Origin: Thinopyrum elongatum
Lineage: Eukaryota; Streptophyta; Magnoliopsida; Poales; Poaceae
DNA: 64,000 bases
Direction of reading: 5' to 3'
NCBI GenBank assembly: GCA_011799875.1
Contig: CM022301.1
Span: 329,464,853-329,528,852 of the forward strand
Shown: positions 1-11,177 of the stretch, piece by piece
Position numbering within the stretch: position 1 is the stretch's first letter
Layout of the letters: every line of letters begins with the position of its first letter
Program-made: the position numbers and the translations under genes
Notes under the pieces: model-generated
What the model was told of the DNA's origin: nothing
Databases searched by the model: none
Seen by the model: the letters and a program-made list of their open reading frames with translations, nothing else

Positions 1-406
1 CACACACTAAAACAAAGCTGCACATCTTCTAAGTTGTACGTGCACCGATCCTCAAAAAAAAAAAAAAAACAACTTGTACCCGCACCTATACTGAGCAACA
101 TAGATTATATTAAAAAAAATATCAACTACTCCCAGGTGCACGTTTCTGGCTCGAGGTTACACGTAGGGATGATATCGAGCGGATGAACAAGCAGCTTGGG
201 GACTCAAAGAAAACGACAGTGAGCGATGTTTGATCCATCGCGCACGATTTGCGTCCTACGACTGGTGTCATCACATACGGTCGTCAAAAGCAAATCGTGG
301 GCGACCTCAAGCACAATGTTCTGCATATCTAATCGAGTGTGATAATGGGGGCTTCACACACATTTCAGCTTTGTTCATCGTGTGCGATACGGGCACATGG
401 TTTCTA
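1..406. other. Intergenic DNA, nothing recognised
   Basis: AT-rich sequence with a short A-run near position 54-69. Short open frames here show no recognisable domain, codon bias or promoter context. I see no gene or transposon end in it. Confidence 0.5.
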
Positions 407-567
407 CTCCCTCCGTTCCTAAATATTTGTCTTTTTAGAGATTTCAAATGGACTATCACATACGGATGTATATAGACATATTTTAGAGTGTAGATTCACT
501 CATTTTGTTCCGTATGTAGTCACTTGTTGAAATATCTAGAAAGACAAATATTTAGGAACGGAGGGAG
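407..567. mobile_element. Stowaway-type MITE, complete
   Basis: Seen directly: the left end CTCCCTCCGTTCCTAAATAT and its near-perfect reverse complement at the right end form terminal inverted repeats of about 28 bp or more. The element is 161 bp and is flanked by TA on both sides (405-406 and 568-569), the target duplication expected of Tc1/mariner-class Stowaway elements. It has no coding capacity. These ends are among the commonest MITE ends in Triticeae. Confidence 0.93.
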
Positions 568-569
568 TA

Positions 570-2170
570 CTTATCTTATTTATTTTTATTTGAAATAAAA
601 ATAAAAATATCTTCTAATCATGTCTTTCGAGATGACTATTCTTAAACAGACAAAATTAATTCTAACGGACCACAAGAGAGACATGAGTCTACCAAGATTG
701 GTTACTAGTGATGAGAAGAGAAAAGAATGGTTGTGAACAATTATTCATCCATGATATATGCTTCATAGTTCATACCCATGGCAATGCGAAAATTGTGAAT
801 CCGAAGAGCATCTCAATGATCAAGGTAAGTATAGTATAGATCTAACATAAAAACTTACAATAATGGTGATAAATGCAATGATAGTATTAAGGTCATAGAA
901 TTAGTGATTCATGCATGTGCCGGTGAGACTCTACATCAAATAAGAAATATGAGGGTAGAATGCATCTTACTTAGTATGATCTATAATGAAGTGCATCCTA
1001 TTCATTGCTTCTGCCTAGTTAATTTATATGATAATGCATAAGTGATCAATGACCGAGAGTGAATTGCAAACGCCTTGGGAAAAACTAATATTTTGCAGCC
1101 CTCACAGAAAAATGAAGAAAAATATGTACACCATGAAGAAAACCTCTGGTGCAATAATTGGGAAAATCAAATGATGAAATCTACACTTACCAAATTAACT
1201 TGCACGAAAATAATGAGGTTGACAAAGAGCAGCACACTCAGCACAATCAAGTGTGTTTGGAAAAAAGAAGAATACACAATTAATCAAATGTGCATGGAAA
1301 AAAGAAGAATGTAGCGAGGAAGAAGGGGAGGAGGAACAGATTGATCTCATGCTCACACCTTCACTTTTGATAATTATTTTCTGCACACCATTAATATGAT
1401 CTTTATGATGTGCCCTTGAAGAATGTATAACTGCTATGAATACAAGGGAACTGCGTTACACGTTGAACAAGTTTGCATATATATGACATTCTTCGCATCA
1501 AGTCTCATGTAGATGTTGTAACTCCGAGGAGCACATCGATTTCTCAGTGCACAAAATATTTCCGAAGTCATGCACATATGGCTATATAATATGCAGAGGG
1601 GCACAGATTCATGCAAGGTATTTCCATAATCGGACATGGCTATATAATTTGCAGAAGGGGCCCAAATTTTCCCGCGAAATATTTCTTGGAGTTAAAATGG
1701 AGTTCACAGAAGCCATGAAGACGCCCACAAAGAGTCTATGATGATAGGAAAGATCGCCAAGAATGTCATAGGGACTAGCAAGTGGCAAGCTGCTGCCCTC
1801 CTTTCCTCGATGAGTACCTTACCCCGGACATCACCAATGCTCATCAAGCCCCTATCAAGGCTTCAAGAACGTCGACAACACAAAGACATAAAAACAAGTA
1901 TGTCAGACTAAGTTTATTGATCGGCACAGAGGACTTTGATGACTCAGACTCTAAGGGACTCTTGTTGTGATAATGACTTCTTTCCTACTTTAGGCTATAT
2001 AAGGCCCCTCATGAACGAGTAACTCATTCACTCCCACTTTAAAAAACTCAACATGAGGGGTCACTCTCCCCCTCTCTAGAGCAAGGCTTGATTGAAGGTT
2101 GAGAATGAGAATACGAGAGACCTAGTAAGGCTCGGACTAGTCGAGAGTCGTGGGTATACCTTGTTGATAG
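570..2170. other. Intergenic DNA with a short diverged direct repeat
   Basis: No gene is supported. A diverged repeat of about 62 bp occurs twice in tandem, with matching cores ATGGCTATATAAT near 1577 and 1638. A TATA-like CTATATAAGG lies near 1993. A short inverted repeat (CCCCTCATG near 2005, CATGAGGGG near 2052) could form a small hairpin. The small open frames between 1547 and 1970 have no recognisable homology. Confidence 0.4.
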
Positions 2171-2374
2171 ATGTTTCTTCAACAAACAACTATCACTTTA
2201 CTACTAAACTATTTAACAATAATTACGGCGAAAATGCGGCCGGTTGCGGGCTGCAACCCACCGCAGCGGGTGGCCTCCTCCTCCTCGGTACGGACGGTGA
2301 ATTCGCCCCACTCGACATACCGTCAGGCGTGGTGCAGGCTTGATGGACCTAGTACCAATATTGAGCCATTGTAA
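2171..2374 (+). pseudogene. Upstream ORF remnant shared with ELIP copy 3
   Basis: The C-terminal part of this frame ends ...GPSTNIEPL-stop. A frame in the same relative place upstream of ELIP copy 3 (minus strand, ending at 46209) ends ...GPSTTIEPL-stop, and the two share a Leu-rich stretch encoded by CCTCCTCCTCCTCGG. The two copies therefore descend from one sequence duplicated together with the ELIP promoter region. The protein is not recognised. It may be the end of an unrelated neighbouring gene or a chance frame; the N-terminal halves do not match in frame. Confidence 0.35.
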
Positions 2375-2750
2375 AGAAAAATAATAATCTTCATAGTTTC
2401 TTGAATACCAAGTACAACTTACGTCAGATCAACATATGCATGTGGCATGATACTCATGTGAGTACGACAATTACCGTGGAGGAGAAAGTTTACATGCTGG
2501 TTTCCTGCCTGCGAGGTTCCCATGTTTACATGACGTACGTGTCTCTCAAAGTGCTTTTGATTAGCTCGTCCGAGAAACAAAAACCGAATCGCATAGTGCT
2601 GCGCGCCGACAGAAGCTTGTCCTCGATGCTTTGCGACCTCTCTGTTTGGCGGGTTATGAAAGAAGCCCTCCGCAGGTTGGTCTCCACGTCCGCGTACTGG
2701 CTTTCGCTCCACGTAGAGGATATCAATTTCACGGCCGGGAGCCGCTCGCG

Positions 2751-2820
2751 ACGTGGGCACCCCAGCGGCCACCGCGGCCACCTCGTCACGGCTTGGCTCG
2801 CGCGGAGCGTGGCCTATAAA
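2751..2820 (+). promoter_or_regulatory. ELIP copy 1 proximal promoter
   Basis: A TATA box (TATAAA, 2815-2820) lies 117 bp before the ATG. Just upstream is an ACGTGGGC element (2751-2758) with the ACGTG core of G-box/ABRE sites, and further ACGT cores occur near 2534, 2690 and 2711. ACGT elements are typical of light- and ABA-responsive plant promoters, which fits ELIP regulation by light and stress. That these particular sites act is inference. Confidence 0.6.
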
Positions 2821-2936
2821 TTGTGCCCACTGACTCAAAACAATACATCAGCAAACGGCGACACAACAAACAGCAAGTAGCAATCATCTAGCCGATTCTT
2901 CCCTTCTATCCTTCGTCCACCTTCCGCGTCTGATTA

Positions 2937-3554
2937 ATGGCAACCATGGTGACCATGAGCTCCTTCGCCGGTGCCGCCGTCCTGCCGCGTGGCCCGGCCG
3001 GCCACTTCGGTGTCCAGTCTCTGCCTGCGCTGGGCCGACGCGCCCTCGTCGTCAGGGCACAAACCGAAGGCCCGAGTGCACCACCGCCAAACAAACCCAA
3101 GGTACGTATCCACACAAGCAACACGGTGCAGTATCAGTTAAGCCTCTACATAGTGTTACCCGGTTCTGTGCCAGGTTTCTGATATATGCTCTTGACACAG
3201 GCGAGCACCTCGATCTGGGACGCGCTGGCGTTCGCCGGACCCGCGCCGGAGCGCATTAACGGGCGGCTGGCCATGGTGGGTTTCGTGACTGCGCTCGCCG
3301 TGGAAGCAGGCCGTGGCGACGGGCTCCTCTCGCAGCTCGGCAGCGGCACTGGGCAGGCGTGGTTCGCCTACACCGTGGCGGTGCTGTCCGTAGCGTCGCT
3401 GGTGCCACTGCTCCAGGGCGAGAGCGCCGAGGGCAGAGCCGGCGCCATCATGAACGCCAACGCGGAGCTCTGGAATGGCCGCTTCGCCATGCTCGGTCTC
3501 GTCGCGCTCGCCGCCACCGAGATCATCACCGGCGCGCCTTTCATCAACGTGTAA
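2937..3554 (+). CDS. ELIP: Early light-inducible protein, copy 1 (two exons)
   Basis: Exons 2937-3101 and 3201-3554, with a 99-bp GT-AG intron in phase 0; the product is 172 residues, the usual length of the short cereal ELIPs. A Ser/Ala-rich chloroplast transit peptide (about residues 1-40) is followed by a Pro-rich linker and three membrane helices. Helix I carries [12 protein letters not shown] (72-83) and helix [15 protein letters not shown] (144-155); these are the paired E-x-x-N-x-R chlorophyll-ligand motifs of the LHC superfamily. Helix II is about 108-126. Known family role: thylakoid proteins made transiently under high light, cold or greening, which bind free chlorophyll and xanthophylls and limit photo-oxidation. 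The ATG at 2937 gives [10 protein letters not shown], matching the other two copies. The reading frame is intact, and this copy looks functional. Confidence 0.95.
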
Positions 3555-3798
3555 AACTAGCTTTGCCGTGGACCGGATAACACAACCCGTACCTAGGACA
3601 TGTAAATGATGAGAATTGATCATCCTCATATTCTTTGTAGTGCTTATACTAATTAAAGACCGTTCATACTACCGGAGCTGTGCTTTGTTTCTCACTCGAG
3701 ATCTTCTTTTTATGTACTGAAATTTGCTTCTTTGTCGAGTACCTTAGTATACTCGATAAGGGTCATTTAAATTTGGCAAATGGTGCCGCTAAAAATCA
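3555..3798 (+). other. ELIP copy 1 3' UTR and downstream DNA
   Basis: About 100 bp after the stop codon align with the sequences following copies 2 and 3 (shared CCGGATAACACAACC and GGACATGTAAA), so this is the conserved 3' UTR. Beyond about 3660 the similarity fades, and no clear terminator or other feature is seen. Confidence 0.6.
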
Positions 3799-3819
3799 GT
3801 CGACTGAGTCTCAGTCGAC
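3799..3819. repeat. Perfect short inverted repeat
   Basis: GTCGACTGAG, one T, then CTCAGTCGAC: a 10-bp perfect inverted repeat with a one-base centre. It sits at the left edge of an unclassified repeat that seems to continue into the tandem array at 4550-5535. It may mark a transposon end, but no matching right-hand partner was found. Confidence 0.5.
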
Positions 3820-4545
3820 ACGTTAACCATTGGATCGTTCCTCGCTTTATGATTCGTGCATGGGGTTGTTTTGTCTCGATCGGCCTATGTAAAGTGCGCG
3901 CCCGGCCCGTTTTCAGTTGTTTGTCTATTTTGGGCCCTTTTCTTGTATCGAGTGGCTTGGTTTGAGCGATGGGCTGGGGGCAGGTATTCGGCTACCTTTT
4001 TTTGCCGCCTTCTCTTTTTTGTTGGGCTGCGACTTTCTTCACATGGAGGGGGACGGGCAGATCGGTCTGCTCCGTTTCCACGAGCGATGGAGTAAGTTAT
4101 CTCCATCATCGCTTTGTTTTATCTTTTGTTTCTTTTGTATATTTTATTCATTCGCTGGTACCCGTAGATGTGGGGGTGATTTTTCCGGTTCCACTAGAAT
4201 GGATCAAATAGAGTTTTCCTAGCAGAGAAAACTAGCGGAGATTCCTGTAGTATAGATCTAGGTGATTTTTTTTGTTCTTTTGTGTTCCTGTTCAAGTAGG
4301 TGTTTCATTTTTGTGTTTCTTTTGGACATATCTTAATCATAGATTAGTGGTACGTAGGTATTTTTTGTAGTGTATACTTTTTTTTGACTGAAATTTGTTT
4401 TCAATTTTTTTTTATCATGATATGGAAATGTATATCTCATGTTTTGATCAGCATGGGCTAGAGTTTGAGGACCGGCCTTACGGTGTTTTTTTTTCTTGTA
4501 TTTGTTTTTGTTAGTCAGTGAGTCCATGTGTTTGTTTATAGGGTT
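3820..4545. other. Unclassified repetitive DNA left of the 118-bp array
   Basis: Pyrimidine-rich sequence without a supported gene. It contains T-tracts (near 4265, 4380, 4405 and 4485) and short frames with no domain. It is probably part of the same unclassified transposable element as the array that follows; this is inference from continuity only. Confidence 0.35.
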
Positions 4546-4549
4546 CAGT

Positions 4550-5535
4550 ACTACGGGGCAGTTGCATGTATACACTAGGTATGCAACTGTATGCCCCCCA
4601 ACACGAACGCAACCGAACTTTGTTTTGTCGGAGGGGGTGGGAGAGGGGGGGGTTGCATGTGTACACGAGGGATGCAACTGCAGTTGTTGCTCCCCGACTA
4701 CAACTAAACACCTTTTAGATGCCTGCAGCTAGTTTTTGTTTTGTCGGATGGCGGCGAGAGAGGAGGGACAATTGCATGTGTACAATAAGCATGCAATTGC
4801 AAGCATCGACCCAGACTGCAATTGCATGTCTTCCAACACGGATGCAACTGGACTTTGTTTCGCCGGAGGAGCAGCGGGAGGGGGAACAGTTGCATGTGTA
4901 CATTAGGCATGCAATTGCAAGCTCGACCCGGATTGCAATTGCATGTCTTCCAACGCGGATGCAACTAGACTTTGTTTTGTCGAAGGGCGGCGGGGAGGGG
5001 ATAGCTGCATGTGTACACTAGGCATGCAACTGCAAGTGTTACCTCCGACTGCAACTAAATGTCTCTCAACACGAATACAACTGGACTTTGTTTTGTTGGA
5101 GGGGACGGGAGAGGTGGAAGGGGGGTAGTTGCATGTGTACATTAAGCATGCAATTGCAAGCATCGGCCCATACTGCAATTTCATGGCTTCCAACATGTAT
5201 GCAACTGGACTTTGTTTAGTTGGGGGGCGGTGAGAGAGGGGGACAGTTGCATGTGTACACTAGGTATGCAACTGCAAGTGCCGCCCCCGATTGCAACTAC
5301 ATGTCTCCCAACATGAATGCAATTGAACTTCGTTTTGTTGGAGCGGGTGGGAGAGGTGGGGGAGGGGCAGTTGCATGTGTACACTACGCATGCAATTGCA
5401 AGCATCGGCCTGGATTGCAATTGCATGTCTTCCAACATGGATGCAACTCGACTTTGTTTTGTTGGAGGGCGGTGGAAGAGGGGGACAGTTGCATGTGTAC
5501 ACTAGGCATGCAACTGCAAGTGTCGCCCCCGATTG
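4550..5535 (+). repeat. Tandem array, nine ~118-bp units
   Basis: The phrase TTGCATGTGTACAcTAgGCA, followed by TGCAAcTGCAAG, recurs with starts near 4559, 4652, 4769, 4888, 5006, 5130, 5246, 5370 and 5488. The spacing is 93 bp once and then 116-124 bp. Each unit also holds CAACATGAATGCAACTGGAC-like and CTTTGTTTTGTTGGAGGG-like blocks. Substitutions differ between units, so the array is old and not freshly homogenised. Both strands stay open over long stretches because the unit has few stops; no protein is claimed. Confidence 0.85.
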
Positions 5536-5765
5536 CAACCATAGTCTCTTGGAGAATGACTATGGTTGGAGTGGCTTCGGTGACAAGGGACATTTGGAAG
5601 ACACAAAACTGTAACACCCCTAGTGTCAAGCTACAGTAATCTCCCCCTAATGATTCCATGTCCTCAGGTTTAACTAAGCCAAATTGCCACTTGATAAAAC
5701 TCAAAGCCTTTTTCAGTTTTAAAATAAAGTCAAAAATAAAATTTCCACAAACATGAAAACTAAAA
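5536..5765. other. Junction DNA, possible LTR-start fragment
   Basis: A 12-bp tract (GACTATGGTTGG) links the tandem array to unrelated sequence. TGTAACACCCCTAGTG near 5611 resembles the TGTAACACCC starts seen in several plant gypsy LTRs, but no LTR partner is present. No gene is supported. Confidence 0.3.
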
Positions 5766-5962
5766 TTTGCCGGGGAGACATCATCAACATCTACCAGGTT
5801 CCTAATCACAAATCTTATCTCCTTGCAATTTACATTATTTGCTATTTGCCTCTTGTTTTCCTCTCCCCCACTTCACAAAAATTTACCGTTTTATTCGCCC
5901 TCTTTTTCGTTCGCCGTTTTCTCGTCAGATCTATTTTTGAGTGCAATTTTGTTTGCATAGTC

Positions 5963-7114
5963 ATGATGCCTCAAAGAAAATATTACGATGTTCCTTACCC
6001 CAATATTTTTCTTGAAATTGAGAAAAGTACTAAGGAATATATGACTACACAATTTGAGCACGATAAATATTTTACCGAAGAACTTAAGGAACACTCTGTT
6101 GTGTTGGATGCTATAACAAAACAACTTGATGATATTAGTAGAGAAGTTTGTAATCTTAAATCTAAGTATGGTTTTGCTGAAAGTTTGCTAAGGAAAATAT
6201 CTGATGCACAATCTACCCTAGTAAATCAAATGGCCGCTAAACCAATCTCGTTAGAAGACAAAAATGATGAAGATCTTAAAGTGATTGGTGTTTCTTCTAT
6301 TGATTCCTTGTTTAGCAAAATTAAGATTGATGAAAAAGGGACTGAAGAAGAGTCAACTTTAGCTAGAAGGCGTCCCGATAATTTGGAGGGTGAAAATCTT
6401 GTTGAGAAAATTGATAAAAGTGGGTTTGGAGAGGTTAAAACTTTAACTAGTGATGTGCCCACTCTTTTGGATTACAAAGACTTTAATTATGATAATTACT
6501 CTTTGATCGATTGTATTTCTTTGTTGCAATCCATGATAAATTCACCCCATGCCTATGAACAAAATAAAGATTTTACTAAACATATTGTTGATGCTATGAT
6601 GAAAGATTTGGAAGAAAAGTTGGAATTAGAGATTTCAATTCCTAGAAAATTACATGATGAATGGGAACCTACTATCAAAGTCAAGATTAAAAATTACGAG
6701 TGTTTTGCTTTATGTGATTTGGGTGCTAGTGTTTCTACAATTTCGAAATCTTTATGTGATGTGCTTGGTCTCACCGATATTGAAGAATGTTCTTTAAATT
6801 TGCACTTGGCGGATTCTACTATTAAAAAGCCTATGGGAAGAATTAATGATGTTCTTATTCTTGTAAATAGGAATTATGTGCCCATAGATTTTATTGTTCT
6901 TGATATTGATTGCAATCCGTCTTGTCCAATTATTCTTGGTAGACCGTTTTTGCGCACTATAGGTGCCATGATTGATATGAAAGAAGGGAACATCAAATTC
7001 CAATTTCCTTTGAGAAAGGGTATGGAACACTTCCCTAGAACAAGAATTAAGCAACCATATGAATCAATCATGAGGGCATCTTATGGATCTAGAAACAATG
7101 ATGACAATACTTAG
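5963..7114 (+). CDS. Non-autonomous gypsy polyprotein with retropepsin-like fold
   Basis: I start it at the tandem ATG codons at 5963 (MMPQRKYYDV); the frame is open upstream but without family support. The product is 383 residues. The N-terminal third is acidic and probably helical. The C-terminal part is a retroviral-type aspartic protease domain: ALCDLGASVSTI, where the catalytic motif is the plant variant D-L-G-A-S, and a downstream IILGRPFLRTIGAMID, the family's second conserved strand. No zinc knuckle and no polymerase follow. The frame is intact, unlike that of the second gypsy element in this window. It is a transposon protein, not a host gene. Confidence 0.8.
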   Translation: MMPQRKYYDVPYPNIFLEIEKSTKEYMTTQFEHDKYFTEELKEHSVVLDAITKQLDDISREVCNLKSKYGFAESLLRKISDAQSTLVNQMAAKPISLEDKNDEDLKVIGVSSIDSLFSKIKIDEKGTEEESTLARRRPDNLEGENLVEKIDKSGFGEVKTLTSDVPTLLDYKDFNYDNYSLIDCISLLQSMINSPHAYEQNKDFTKHIVDAMMKDLEEKLELEISIPRKLHDEWEPTIKVKIKNYECFALCDLGASVSTISKSLCDVLGLTDIEECSLNLHLADSTIKKPMGRINDVLILVNRNYVPIDFIVLDIDCNPSCPIILGRPFLRTIGAMIDMKEGNIKFQFPLRKGMEHFPRTRIKQPYESIMRASYGSRNNDDNT

Positions 7115-9577
7115 ATCTTTGCATTATGCCTAGCTAAGGGCGTAAAACGATAGCGCTTGTTGGGAGGCAACCCAATGAATAAAATTTATTTTTGTCTTTT
7201 TATTTCTATTATTGAGTGTTTGCATAATTATGCTACTGTTATGATTGTGTTTTTTGTGTTTGTGCCAAGTAAAGCCTTTGGGATAGCTTTGGTGATAGTT
7301 GATTTGATCTTGTTGGCAAACAGAAACTTTTGCATCAGTAAAATAATTGTTTAAAATCACAGAACTGAGGAAAAATTCTAAATTTTTTACACAAGATTTA
7401 TATACAAATTGCCTCTGTTTTCCTAATTTTTCTGCTTTTTTGGAGTTACATAAGTATGGGAACAATTCGTATCTTTGCAGACTGTTCTGTTTTTTACAGA
7501 TTCTGTTTTCTTTGTATTGTGTGCTTATTTTGATGAATCTATGGTTTGTATTGGAGATTATAAGCCATGGTAAAGTTAGAATACAGTAGATATAATGTAA
7601 GAACGAAATTTGAATGGGTTTTCTACAGTACTTAAAGTAAAGATTGGTTTTCTTATACTAACGGATCTCACGAAGTTTTTGTTGAGTTTTGTGTGATTGA
7701 AGTTTTCAAGTTTTGGGTGAGATCACGATGGATGAAGGAATAAGGAGTAAGAAGAGCCTAAGCTTGGGGATGCCCCATGGCACCCCAAGCCATTATCCAA
7801 AGAGAAGCAAGCAACTATGCTTGGGGATGCCCGAGTGGCATCCCCTCTTTCTTCTAACGACCATCGGTATTTTACTCGGAGCTATATTTTTATTCGTCAC
7901 GTATCATGAGTTTTGCTTGGAGCGTCTTGTATGATATGAGTCTTTGCTTGTTTTGCTTTTTATTTTAAGTCATGAATCCTTACTGGACACACCTATTTGA
8001 GGGAGCCTAAATTATGCTATGACTTGATAGAATTGCTCTCTATGCTTCACTTAAATCTTTATGAGCTATGGAATTGCTCTAGTGCTTCACTTACATCTTT
8101 TTTAGCACGGTGTGCTTTGGTATTTTTGAAGAAATGCTCTCATGCTTCACTTAGATTTATTTGAGAGTTAGTAATTTTTTTAGAAATTCTCTCTTGCTTC
8201 ACTTAAATTATTTTGAGAGAAGAAAAATTTTATGCTCATGTTCTTCACTTAGATTTGTTTGAGCTATCAAAAGCAACATATAAAATTAGTCCCAAAGTGA
8301 TAGATATTCAAGAGGGATATAATAAAAACTTTCATGAAGATCATTGGACAAAATAAACTTGATTCCTTGTAATAGTTTTGCGATATGATGATATAATATG
8401 TGAGTCATGTTAATGAGTAATTATGGCTTAGTAAGAATATTGGTGTTAAGATTTGTGATTTCCTATGCAACCACGAAAGTCAATAGTTATGCAATGAAAT
8501 TACATCCTACTTGTGGTGCATTATTCGGTGTTAGTTATGCTTAATGCTCGCTTATGAGATTTTTCGTTTCTTGGTTGGATGCTTCTCAATCTTTTGCTAG
8601 CCTTCATTTGCACTAAGTATGATCACTACTTGTGCATCCAAAATCCTTAAACCAGTTTTGTCATATGAGTCCACTATACCTACCTATATGCGGTATTTTC
8701 GTGCCGTTCTAAGCAAATTTATATGTGCCATCTCTAATTTCAAAATAAATTTCTCTTTTGTGTGCTCGTACCGCTCATGAAACGGTAGGGGGTGGCTGAT
8801 ATATTTCCATGCTAGATGTGTTATTCTCAAGATGAGTGTTTATTCACTTGTCATTGCACGAGAGTATGACAAAGGTATTAGGGATGCCTAGTCCCGAAAT
8901 GAAAATGAATTTACTTTATGTTGTCAAATAATAAATTCCTTGGAAAGTGTTGGTATGGATGACACCCGTGGATTCGGCTAGCCGTGGAATGTGAAAGAAT
9001 GGTGGAAAAAGGAATAAACTTTATTTTCTGTTTGGGAACCGCCTATGATATATCTAGCATGGAAAGTATTGGGAACTACTCGATCGTTTTCGTTGACAGG
9101 AAAAGCATGCCACCCAAAATGTTTTATCTCTACTTTTTTCGCTTTGAACTCTGGCACCTCTACAAATCCCTACTTCCCTCTGCGAAGGGCCTTTCTTTTA
9201 CTTTATCAATTTTTATTTTGAGTCTCCATCTTCTCTTATAAAGCACCAACTAAGGGGCACTATGATCGTACTTGAGCATTGGGTGTAGCTAATATGTGAG
9301 TGTGTTTCATGAATGGATCAATGATTGAGCATAATGGGCTAGGGATAACTTGCTTTAGTGTTGATATTTTGAAAGACATGGTTGCTTGTTGATATGCTTG
9401 AGTATTGAAATCTTCATGTCAAAACTAGACTATTGCTTTGAATCATATAAAAGTCCAAATGTCCATACTACAAAGAAAAGAATATGAGATGAACATGTTA
9501 GGCAGCATTCCACATCAAAAATTCTGTTTTTATCATTTACCTACTCGAGGACGAGCAGGAATTAAGCTTGGGGATGC
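7115..9577 (+). other. Non-coding internal region of gypsy element 1
   Basis: No polymerase gene. The region holds AAGCTTGGGGATGCCC-like tracts (near 7760 and 7818). A run of diverged GCTTCACTTAGATTT-type repeats lies at about 8025-8280 (five copies, 40-60 bp apart). A block at about 8555-9235 is conserved with element 2 at about 21095-21735. The 3' edge (GAGGACGAGCAGGAATTAAG) matches the edge of element 2 and serves as the polypurine-tract region. Confidence 0.7.
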
Positions 9578-11177
9578 TGATACGTCTCCAACGTATCTAT
9601 AATTTTTGATTGTTCCATGCTGTTATATTATCATTCTTGGATGTTTTACAATCATTTTATAGCAACTTTATATCATTTTTTGGGACTAACATATTAACAT
9701 AGTGCCCAATGCCAGTTGCTGTTTTTTGCTTGTTTTTTACTTCGCAGGAAATCAATACCAAACGGAGTCTAAACGCAGTGAAACTTTTTGGTGATTTTTT
9801 CTGGACCAGAAGACACAAGTTGAGCCAAGGAAGTACCAGAGGGGTGCCCTGAGGGGGGCACAACCCACCTGGGCGCACCTGGAGGCCCAGGCGCCCCTGG
9901 TGGGTTGTGCCCACCTCGGTGGCCTCTCGCACCGCCTCTTTTCTCTATAAATACCCCAATATTCCAGAAACCCTAGGGGAGTCGACGAAAATCAATTCCA
10001 GCCGCCGCAAGTTCCAGAAACCACAGATCCAATCTAGACACCATCACGGAGGGGTTCATCATCCTCATTGGTGCCTCTCCGATGATGCGTGAGTAGTTCA
10101 TTGTAGACCTATGGGTCCGTAGTTAGTAGCTAGATGGCTTCCTCTCTCTCTTTCGATTCTCAATACAATGGTCTCTTGGAGATCTATTTGATGTAACTCT
10201 TTTTGCGGTGTGTTTGTTGGGATCCGATGAACTTTGAGTTTATGATCAGATCTATGTTTTTATCCATGAAAGTTATTTGAGTCTTTTGATCTCTTATATG
10301 CATGATTACTTATAGCCTCGTATTTCTTTTTCGAATCTTTGGTTTAGTTAGGCCAACTAGATCGATTTTTTTTGCCATGGGAAGAGGTGCTTTGTGATGA
10401 GTTCGATCTTACGGTGCTTGATCCCAGTGACAGAAGGGGAACCAACACGTATGTATCATTGCTATTAAGGATAACAAGATGGGGTCTATTTCTACATAAA
10501 TAGATCTTGTCAACATCATGTCATCGTTCTTATTGCATTACTCCGTTTCTCCATGAACTTAATACACTAGATGCATGCTGGATAGCGATCGATGTGTGGA
10601 GTAATAGTAGTAGATGCAGACAGGAGTCGGTCTACTAATCTTGGACGTGATGCCTATATAATGATCATTGCCTGGATATCATCATAATTATTTGAAGTTC
10701 TATCAATTGCCCAACAGTAATTTGTTTACCCACCATATGCTATTTTTCTCGAGAGAAGCCACTAAAGAAATCTACGGCCCCCGGGTCTATTTTCTCATCA
10801 TATATTTTCAGATCTATATTTCTATTTGCCTTTTTATTTATTTGCCACTTTTATTTTCAGATCTATATATTTCTAAAAACCCAAAAATATTTTGCTTCAC
10901 TTTATTTTATTCGCGATCTATTTATCCAATCTACTACAATTTATCTCACGTCCGTTTGCTAATTTCTGGCACCGTTACCCGAAAGGGATTGACAACCCCT
11001 TTAATACGTTGGGTTGCAAGTATTTGTTTTTTGTGTGCAGGTGATGTTTACGTAGTGTTGCTTGGTTCTCCTACTGGTTCGATAACCTTGGTCTCATCAC
11101 TGAGGGAAATACCTACCGTTGCTGTGCTGCATCATCCCTTCCTCTTTGGGGAAATACCGACGTAGTTCAAGCCAACA
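9578..11177 (+). repeat. 3' LTR of gypsy element 1
   Basis: It begins TGATACGTCTCCAACGTATC just after the polypurine region and ends ...GTTCAAGCCAACA, giving TG...CA ends and about 1.6 kb. A GC-rich inverted repeat (about 9855-9925) precedes a TATA box (TATAAATA, 9946-9953), which would be the U3 promoter. The TG...CA ends are inferred, because no second LTR is present for comparison; the right end could differ by a few bases. Confidence 0.8.
9855..9925. repeat. GC-rich hairpin in the U3 of the element 1 LTR
   Basis: The left arm GGCACAACCCACCTGGGCG pairs with the right arm around CCTGGTGGGTTGTGCCC. The same hairpin, diverged, occurs in both LTRs of gypsy element 2 and once inside that element. 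Confidence 0.8.

Larger units (their letters stand above)
5766..11177 (+). mobile_element. Gypsy LTR retrotransposon 1, 5' LTR missing
   Basis: The element starts inside its primer-binding site: only TTGCCGGGG of the tRNA-Asp-complementary TGGCGCCGTTGCCGGGG remains (5767-5775). It then has a gag-protease-like ORF, about 2.4 kb of non-coding internal DNA, a purine-rich AAGCTTGGGGATGC tract, and a 3' LTR (9578-11177). No reverse transcriptase, RNase H or integrase is present, so it is non-autonomous. The family resembles the Sabrina/WHAM/Fatima-like Triticeae gypsy groups; I cannot fix the name. The right end abuts copia internal sequence, so the two elements are joined by insertion or deletion. 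Confidence 0.85.

Noticed and set aside
230..475. Small frame at the left edge
   Set aside because: It overlaps the Stowaway MITE and has no homology or promoter context.
2419..2880. Frames of 139-159 residues upstream of ELIP copy 1
   Set aside because: They lie in the conserved ELIP promoter region on both strands, and the aligned promoter of copy 3 does not keep the same frames intact.
4333..5538. Many overlapping frames on both strands in the 118-bp array
   Set aside because: They are products of a stop-poor repeat unit; translations differ by frame and show no domain.
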